Source: Hydrogenophaga sp.
Lineage (GTDB): Bacteria > Pseudomonadota > Gammaproteobacteria > Burkholderiales > Burkholderiaceae_C
Direction: 5' to 3'
Length of the DNA: 64,000 nucleotides
Assembly: GCF_030651625.1 (NCBI RefSeq)
Contig: NZ_JAUSCF010000024.1
Location: 1 to 64,000, forward strand
Positions 58,507 through 64,000 of this stretch are shown here, one piece after another. Position 1 is the stretch's first letter, and every line of letters starts with the position of its first letter. Made by a program: the position numbers and the translations under genes. The notes beneath the pieces were generated by a model. It saw only the letters and a program-made list of their open reading frames with translations, ran no database searches and had not been told where the DNA came from.

Positions 58507-59568
58507 TCATGCCGCGTGGTTGAATCCTTCCAGCAGATTCACAGCATTGGTGCCCACCGCCTCTACTGCGTAGCCGCCCTCGAAGGTGAAGAGCGTGGGC
58601 TGACCGGCACTGGCCAGCGCTGCACCCATGGCGAAATAGTCACCGCTCTGAAGCGTGAAGCCTGAGATCGGGTCGCCTTCAAAGGTGTCCAGGCCCATGG
58701 GCACCACCAGCGCGTCCGCCTTGAATGCGGCAACAGCGTCCAGCGCCTGGTCCAGCGCCGCGCGCCAGGTGGCAAAGTGGGTGCCGCGTGGCAGCGGCAG
58801 GTTCAGGTTGAAGCCTTCGCCTGCGCCGGTCCCTCGCTCGTCTGCATGGCCGAGGAAGAACGGGTATTCGGTCGTCGGGTCTCCGTGGATGGAGACCGTG
58901 AGCACGTCGTCCCGCTCATAAAAGATGGTTTGTGTACCGTTGCCATGGTGGTAGTCCACGTCCAGCACAGCCACCCTTGCCAGACCGCCGTCGCGCAGGG
59001 TCTGTGCGGCAATGGCGGCGTTGTTCAGGAAGCAGTAACCGCCAAAAAAATCCGGCCCGGCGTGGTGGCCGGGGGGGCGGGAAAGTGCGAAGGCACTGCG
59101 TTGGCCGGCGAGCAACGCTTGTGCAGCGGCCAGTGCGCAGGCTGCGCCGCCACGCGCAGCCGCCCAGGTGCCAGCGGTCAGTGGTGAGCCCGAATCGAAC
59201 GAAAACAAACCCAGGCGCGCGGCGAAGTTGTGTGGCAGAGCGTCGGTACGGAAGCCGTTCGGATTGCCCAGAGGCCACACAGAGGGCAGGGCATCACGCT
59301 GCGCGTTCTGCGGGTCCATGGCCACCCATTCGTCCCAGGCGCTGACCAGAAATTCCAGGTAGCGTGCACGGTGTACGCGTGCGATGGCCGCATCCAGCTC
59401 GGTGTCGCCCACTGCGGGGGTTTCCAGTGCCCCCAGAGGGCGACGCTGCAGTTCAGCCAAGACAAAATCCAGGCGCGCCGGTACTTCGTGGCAGGGCACC
59501 ATGCGGCCACGAAACATTTCTTCACGTCCCTGGTGCAGGTTGTGGTGGGGGTTGTAGATGGTTTTCAT
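58507..59568 (-). CDS. Histone deacetylase-family / acetylpolyamine deacetylase-like protein
   Basis: RPPGHHAGPDFFGGYCFLNNAAIAAQ, VLDVDYHHGNGTQTIFYERDDVL. Confidence 0.95.
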   Translation of the reverse strand: MKTIYNPHHNLHQGREEMFRGRMVPCHEVPARLDFVLAELQRRPLGALETPAVGDTELDAAIARVHRARYLEFLVSAWDEWVAMDPQNAQRDALPSVWPLGNPNGFRTDALPHNFAARLGLFSFDSGSPLTAGTWAAARGGAACALAAAQALLAGQRSAFALSRPPGHHAGPDFFGGYCFLNNAAIAAQTLRDGGLARVAVLDVDYHHGNGTQTIFYERDDVLTVSIHGDPTTEYPFFLGHADERGTGAGEGFNLNLPLPRGTHFATWRAALDQALDAVAAFKADALVVPMGLDTFEGDPISGFTLQSGDYFAMGAALASAGQPTLFTFEGGYAVEAVGTNAVNLLEGFNHAA

Positions 59569-59757
59569 GTGTGGTGCGCTTGCGTTCCATGGTTCGGACC
59601 AGAAAACGGGCTGTGATGGTCTCGAGCAGGGAAATCAGTCTGACCCTGCCTGTGAAGAAGGAAAGTGTGCCACTTGGAAATGGGCGCCGCGCCGTGCATC
59701 ATGATGCAGTTGCCGTCGTGCGGCGTCCGAACTCCCCTACCTATTCAAGGAAAACCC

Positions 59758-60975
59758 ATGCCATCCGGAAAAATCCTCGTCGCCCAGGGTGGTGGCCCCA
59801 CCGCCGTCATCAACCAGTCGCTCGTGGGGGTGGCGCTGGAGGCGCGGCGTTTTCAGCAGGTGCAGCGGGTGTACGGTGCTCGCCATGGTGTGCGCGGCAT
59901 CGTGGATGAAGACTTTCTCGACCTCACCCAGGAAACCAGCCACAACCTGGAAGCGGTGGCCAACACGCCGTCTTCGGCGCTGGGCTCCACCCGCGACAAG
60001 CCCGACCTCAAGTACTGTCAGGAAATCTTCAAGGTGCTGCGCGCGCACGAGATCGAACACTTTTTCTACATTGGTGGCAACGACTCTTCGGACACCGTGC
60101 GCATCGTCAGCGAAGAAGCCCGCAAGGCCAGCTACCCACTGCGCAGCATCCACATTCCCAAGACGATCGACAACGACCTGGTGGGCAGCGACCACACGCC
60201 CGGTTTCCCATCGGCTGCGCGTTTCGTGGCGCAAGCCTTTGCCGGTGCCAACCTCGACAACGCAGCCTTGCCTGGGGTGTACGTGGGCGTGGTCATGGGA
60301 CGGCATGCGGGTTTTCTGACCGCGGCTTCGGCGCTGGGCAAGAAGTTTCCCGATGACGGCCCGCACCTGATCTACGTGCCTGAGCGTGTGTTCGACATTC
60401 CCCGATTCCTGGCCGACGTGAAAGCCACTTACGAGCGCTTTGGACGCTGCGTGATCGCGGTGAGCGAGGGCATTCACGACGCTTCGGGCCAGCCCATCAT
60501 CACCCAGCTGGCCAGGGACGTGGAGAAGGACGCCCATGGCAACGTGCAACTCTCAGGCACCGGCGCACTGGCCGATCTGCTGTGCGAGGAGATCAAGACC
60601 AAGCTCGGCATCAAACGCGTGCGTGGCGACACCTTCGGCTACCTGCAGCGCAGCTTCATCGGCTGCGTGTCGGACGTGGACCAGCGTGAGGCCCGCGAAG
60701 TGGGCGAAAAGGCGGTTCAGTTTTCCATGTGGGGTGGCGTGGATGGTTCGGTGGCCATCAAGCGCACGGGTTTTTATTCGGCCGACTACGAACTGCTGCC
60801 GCTGGAGGCCGTGGCGGGAAAGACGCGGGTCATGGAAGACGAGTTCATCACCGCCAGCGGCACCGATGTGACCGATGCCTTTCGCCTTTATTTGCGGCCG
60901 CTGCTGGGTTCGGGTATGCCGGACGCCTTCCGGCTGCGCCCCAACGGGGTGTCCAAAGTGTTGAACACCCGTTAG
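59758..60975 (+). CDS. 6-phosphofructokinase, PPi-dependent type
   Basis: VAQGGGPTAVINQSLVG, IGGNDSSDTVRI, PKTIDNDLVGSDHTPGFPSA. Confidence 0.93.
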   Translation: MPSGKILVAQGGGPTAVINQSLVGVALEARRFQQVQRVYGARHGVRGIVDEDFLDLTQETSHNLEAVANTPSSALGSTRDKPDLKYCQEIFKVLRAHEIEHFFYIGGNDSSDTVRIVSEEARKASYPLRSIHIPKTIDNDLVGSDHTPGFPSAARFVAQAFAGANLDNAALPGVYVGVVMGRHAGFLTAASALGKKFPDDGPHLIYVPERVFDIPRFLADVKATYERFGRCVIAVSEGIHDASGQPIITQLARDVEKDAHGNVQLSGTGALADLLCEEIKTKLGIKRVRGDTFGYLQRSFIGCVSDVDQREAREVGEKAVQFSMWGGVDGSVAIKRTGFYSADYELLPLEAVAGKTRVMEDEFITASGTDVTDAFRLYLRPLLGSGMPDAFRLRPNGVSKVLNTR

Positions 60976-61098
60976 CAATATTGCAGGAAATGCCCGCCCT
61001 TGTCGGGAACCGGATGGCCATTGGAAGCTTCCCAGGATCAGGTTGGAATCTGACGCACCACCTTCACGACACATCCATTCGGTGTTTTTTTGACTGTC

Positions 61099-61431
61099 AT
61101 GTTGAAGTATTTCCTCATCTTGGCCGCCAGCGTGCTGTTGAGCACGGGCGCCCACGCCGACAACTGCGAGCCTCTGCGTGCTCGGATCGAGGCCAATATC
61201 GCTGCCAAAGGCGCGACGGGCTTTACGGTCACCGTGGTCAACGCAGATGCCGTGGTCTCGGGTGACACCGTGGGCACCTGCGGCCAGGGCACGAGGAAAA
61301 TCGTCTACGCGCGAGGTTCAGATGCTCCTGGCGGTGCAGCCGCGCGCCCCAAGCGCACATCCTCAGACGAGGACATCTGGGTCGAGTGCCGCGACGGATC
61401 GATGGTCAAAGGCGGTGGCTGCAAGCCCTGA
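61099..61431 (+). CDS. DUF1161 family periplasmic protein
   Basis: Signal peptide, NCEPLRARIEANIAAKGATGFTVTVV ... VVGTCGQGTRKIVY. Confidence 0.85.
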   Translation: MLKYFLILAASVLLSTGAHADNCEPLRARIEANIAAKGATGFTVTVVNADAVVSGDTVGTCGQGTRKIVYARGSDAPGGAAARPKRTSSDEDIWVECRDGSMVKGGGCKP

Positions 61432-61706
61432 AAATCCATGCCACGCCTTGTTCAAGCCCTCAATCAGAACGGGTGTTGTCTTCCCACCTTGCATGGCTTG
61501 CTGGTATGAATTGCCGGGTAACGCGGGGGTTGTTCTGGCCATCAACGACCAGAAAATCCACGAAACTGCAATCATGAAAGCTGCGTGAAGACAGCACAGT
61601 GGGCGGGTGACTCCGACCAGCAGAGCCCCCTTGGCTCCGATCCTCACCAAAAAGATCGCTCACTGACCGCTTGTTCTGGCGATTGCCTTCTTTTTTGAAG
61701 TGATGA

Positions 61707-62780
61707 ATGATGACCTCTGACGCGCACAGCTATCTGTCTGGCCTTTCAAATCCCTTCCCTTCATCCCGCGTGACAACCAGTCACAACCAGGCTTTTTCCA
61801 CGTTTCTCCCTTCCGGGTTCCGCAATCTGCGAAAGCAGCGCTACCGTGGGGAAGATTTCGATATTTCTGTCTCTGCGCTGAGCTCTGTGGACCAGGAGCA
61901 CATCCGGAAGCTCTATGGGTTTGCCAAGGGCATTTACGTTCGCTGGGTAGAGATGCGGGATGCGCCGGATTGGGACGCGCTGAGGAGGATGGTCCTTTCC
62001 TTCCTGTCGCCGCCCCTGTCCACATCGGCCAAAGAGCTTGGTGTGGACTCGCTGGCGCACTGTGCGCGGGGTGAGGCAGAGCAGGCGCTGGGCAAGGTGC
62101 TTCACGATCTTCGGGGTGGGGCCCTGATGCCGCTGCAACTCTACGCGCACATGGCCGAATGGGATGCCGATCCAGTGCATCTCCGAAGCGCGGCCTTCCT
62201 TGCCCGTGATCAGGCCAAGATCATGAGAAACGTGTTGCCGGATCTGGATCCAGAGGTCCGCAGCGCCGATGAGGCCGAGAAGCCCCACTACATCCAGGCC
62301 GTGGTGGAAAAGTGGGACTTGTTCCGGTTCGAACGCGCCAATCAGGCGCCGGGCCATGTCAACGTCACCTGTGCCTACGACGGGCTGCTGGCCTCCTGCT
62401 GCCTGGAGGCTTCTGCGGTCGACCGGATCGTCTACAACTACATCAACAACGCCATTCGATTCACCGCAGGTCCTGTCATCAACATGGAGATCGTTCCTGT
62501 CGGTGACCACGCGGTGCGTTGGATCGTGGCCAACCCCATCACCCCCGACCAGGCCGAGTGGCTCAAGAAGAGCACGAACGGGGATTTGTCCAGCCTGTTT
62601 CGGGGTGGGGTGACACGGGGAGGCAATGGCCTGGGTCTTTCAAACTGTGCCGACTTTGTGGCGGCAGCGTTTGGCCTGCCTGACATCAATGCCGCGCTGG
62701 AGGGCAAGTATCTGGGAGCGGTGGTGGAGGATGGCTGGTACCTGGCGTGGGCGCACTGGCCTTCCCTCTACACCCAATAA
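61707..62780 (+). CDS. Divergent histidine-kinase-like protein (orphan)
   Basis: HDLRGG H-box-like, VDRIVYNYINNAIRFTAGP N-box-like, GGNGLGLSNCADFVAAAFG G2-box; no TM, no adjacent response regulator. Confidence 0.7.
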   Translation: MMTSDAHSYLSGLSNPFPSSRVTTSHNQAFSTFLPSGFRNLRKQRYRGEDFDISVSALSSVDQEHIRKLYGFAKGIYVRWVEMRDAPDWDALRRMVLSFLSPPLSTSAKELGVDSLAHCARGEAEQALGKVLHDLRGGALMPLQLYAHMAEWDADPVHLRSAAFLARDQAKIMRNVLPDLDPEVRSADEAEKPHYIQAVVEKWDLFRFERANQAPGHVNVTCAYDGLLASCCLEASAVDRIVYNYINNAIRFTAGPVINMEIVPVGDHAVRWIVANPITPDQAEWLKKSTNGDLSSLFRGGVTRGGNGLGLSNCADFVAAAFGLPDINAALEGKYLGAVVEDGWYLAWAHWPSLYTQ

Positions 62781-62826
62781 ACAAGAGCGGCGGGCGCCAC
62801 CCGTTCCAGATCCGCGTATCTGCGCC

Positions 62827-63672
62827 TCAGCCCAGTTCCTTGAACCCCTGCAGGCGCGCCAGTGGTGTGAACTCGCCTGCCCGTTTGTCCTTCATGGCGG
62901 CAATGGATTCGCGCACGTGGGCGTTGCTCCAGATCGCGCCCTGCAGCCAGCCCATCTGGCGCAGGCTGTCTTCCACCGAGTGGTCGCGCGCATAGGTCAC
63001 CGCCTGCTTGGTGCCCCAGATGGCCACCGGGGGTTTGCTGGCGATTTCTCTGGCGCATTGCAGCGCGGCGGACACCGTGGCCTCGTGCGTGTCGAACACC
63101 TCGTTGACCAGGCCATAGGTCAGCGCCTTGCTGGCGGGCATACGTCGGCCCGTGTAGGCCATTTCCTTGACCACTGCAAACGGAATGAGCTTGGGCAGGC
63201 GCTGCAGTGTGCCCACGTCGGCCACCATGCCGATGTTGATTTCCTGGATGCAGAAGAAGGCGTCGGCACTCGCGTAGCGGATGCAGGCCGTGGTGACCAT
63301 GTCCACCGCGCCGCCAATGCAACCGCCCTGGATGGCGCAGATCACCGGGATGCGCAGGTTTTCAATCTTGGTGAAAGTGGCCTGCATGTCGGTGAGCAGG
63401 TCGAAGATGGCGGCCCGGCCTTCGGGGCTCTGGTCGTCCATCTGGATGGCCCCGGCAAAGGTTTCCAGTGCCATGCCTGCGCTGAAATGCTTGCCGGTAC
63501 TGCTGATGACCAGTGCCCGGGCCGTTCCTTCGTTGTGAAGGGTCGTGAGCACCTCGTCCAGCTCGCGCCAGAACGTGGGATGCATGGTGTTCATGGCCTC
63601 CGGGCGGTTGAGCACCAAGTGGGCGACTTGGTCTTCAAGCCTGAATTCGAAGCATTGAATGTCTGATTGCAT
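62827..63672 (-). CDS. Enoyl-CoA hydratase/isomerase (crotonase) family protein
   Basis: GKHFSAGMALETF, IQGGCIGGAVDMVTTACIRYASADAFFCIQEINIGMVADVG. Confidence 0.93.
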   Translation of the reverse strand: MQSDIQCFEFRLEDQVAHLVLNRPEAMNTMHPTFWRELDEVLTTLHNEGTARALVISSTGKHFSAGMALETFAGAIQMDDQSPEGRAAIFDLLTDMQATFTKIENLRIPVICAIQGGCIGGAVDMVTTACIRYASADAFFCIQEINIGMVADVGTLQRLPKLIPFAVVKEMAYTGRRMPASKALTYGLVNEVFDTHEATVSAALQCAREIASKPPVAIWGTKQAVTYARDHSVEDSLRQMGWLQGAIWSNAHVRESIAAMKDKRAGEFTPLARLQGFKELG

Positions 63673-63762
63673 GGTGATCTTCAGCCTGAGTGAATGAGCG
63701 GTGGCCCCGGAGATGGGTGATTGTGTCAAGCGCTCGGTGGCTCGCTATGTCTCTTGGGTGTC

Positions 63763-63891
63763 TTGATCTATCTGTCATGGACAAAATTGATTGACGAACG
63801 CAAACCGCAGGTCGATGGACCTCGAAATTGCTGCACCGCTGATACTTGAAATAGTTTGTCATAGACAAAAACAATCCGGGTGATAGATCAA
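63763..63891. promoter_or_regulatory. Paired operator-like region upstream of the crotonase gene
   Basis: TTGATCTATC (63763-63772) / GATAGATCAA (63882-63891) perfect inverted repeat enclosing CTGTCATGGACAA (63772-) and TTGTCATAGACAA (63856-63868). Confidence 0.5.
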
Positions 63892-64000
63892 GTTTCCCTG
63901 TGGAACGTCGAAACCCCATCAGCGACAGTTTGTGCCACGGAGCTTCCGTGCCGACGCGCAAGACCTGCACCCGGAAGGCGTTGCAGGCGATTCAACAATT

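Noticed and set aside
61445-61700. Possible degraded gene after DUF1161
   Set aside because: Short in-frame stretch (ACWYELPGNAGVVLAINDQKIHETAIMKAA) gives no recognisable family; insufficient support.
1-64000. Prophage, defence island or biosynthetic cluster
   Set aside because: No phage structural, restriction, toxin-antitoxin, Cas, NRPS/PKS or similar genes recognised; remaining genes are typical housekeeping or metabolic ones.

Overview
The window is 64 kb of a GC-rich chromosome, most likely a Burkholderiales bacterium of the Comamonadaceae (Hydrogenophaga-like, by gene content and repeat style; this is inference). Most of it is ordinary, densely coded chromosome: azoR, tamAB behind a MoxR/VWA pair, cytochrome c4, a thiolase, a complete aa3-type cytochrome c oxidase/heme A cluster (coxB, coxA, small ORF, ctaG, coxC, SURF1, two SCO-like genes, ctaA, ctaB), cysM, tusA, valS, an aromatic-monooxygenase cluster, queF, an ECF sigma/anti-sigma operon with exported truncated hemoglobin, cupredoxin and DUF3034, PPi-type PFK and two tRNAs. 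The most interesting non-coding signals are: (1) a ~548-bp imperfect palindrome with nested, covarying hairpins between valS and a DUF2783 gene, split by a complete IS481-family element inserted exactly in the 6-nt loop of one nested hairpin; (2) a family of at least six ~100-bp hairpin repeats, all in the same orientation and all starting 0-16 nt after a stop codon; (3) two perfect TTGAT-N4-ATCAA (FNR/ANR-type) sites upstream of cytochrome c4 and coxB; (4) a sensor kinase truncated by an IS3-type orfA fragment at the left edge; (5) a divergent orphan histidine-kinase-like protein and a two-operator region at the right edge. No CRISPR array, rRNA operon, prophage or recognised defence island was seen.
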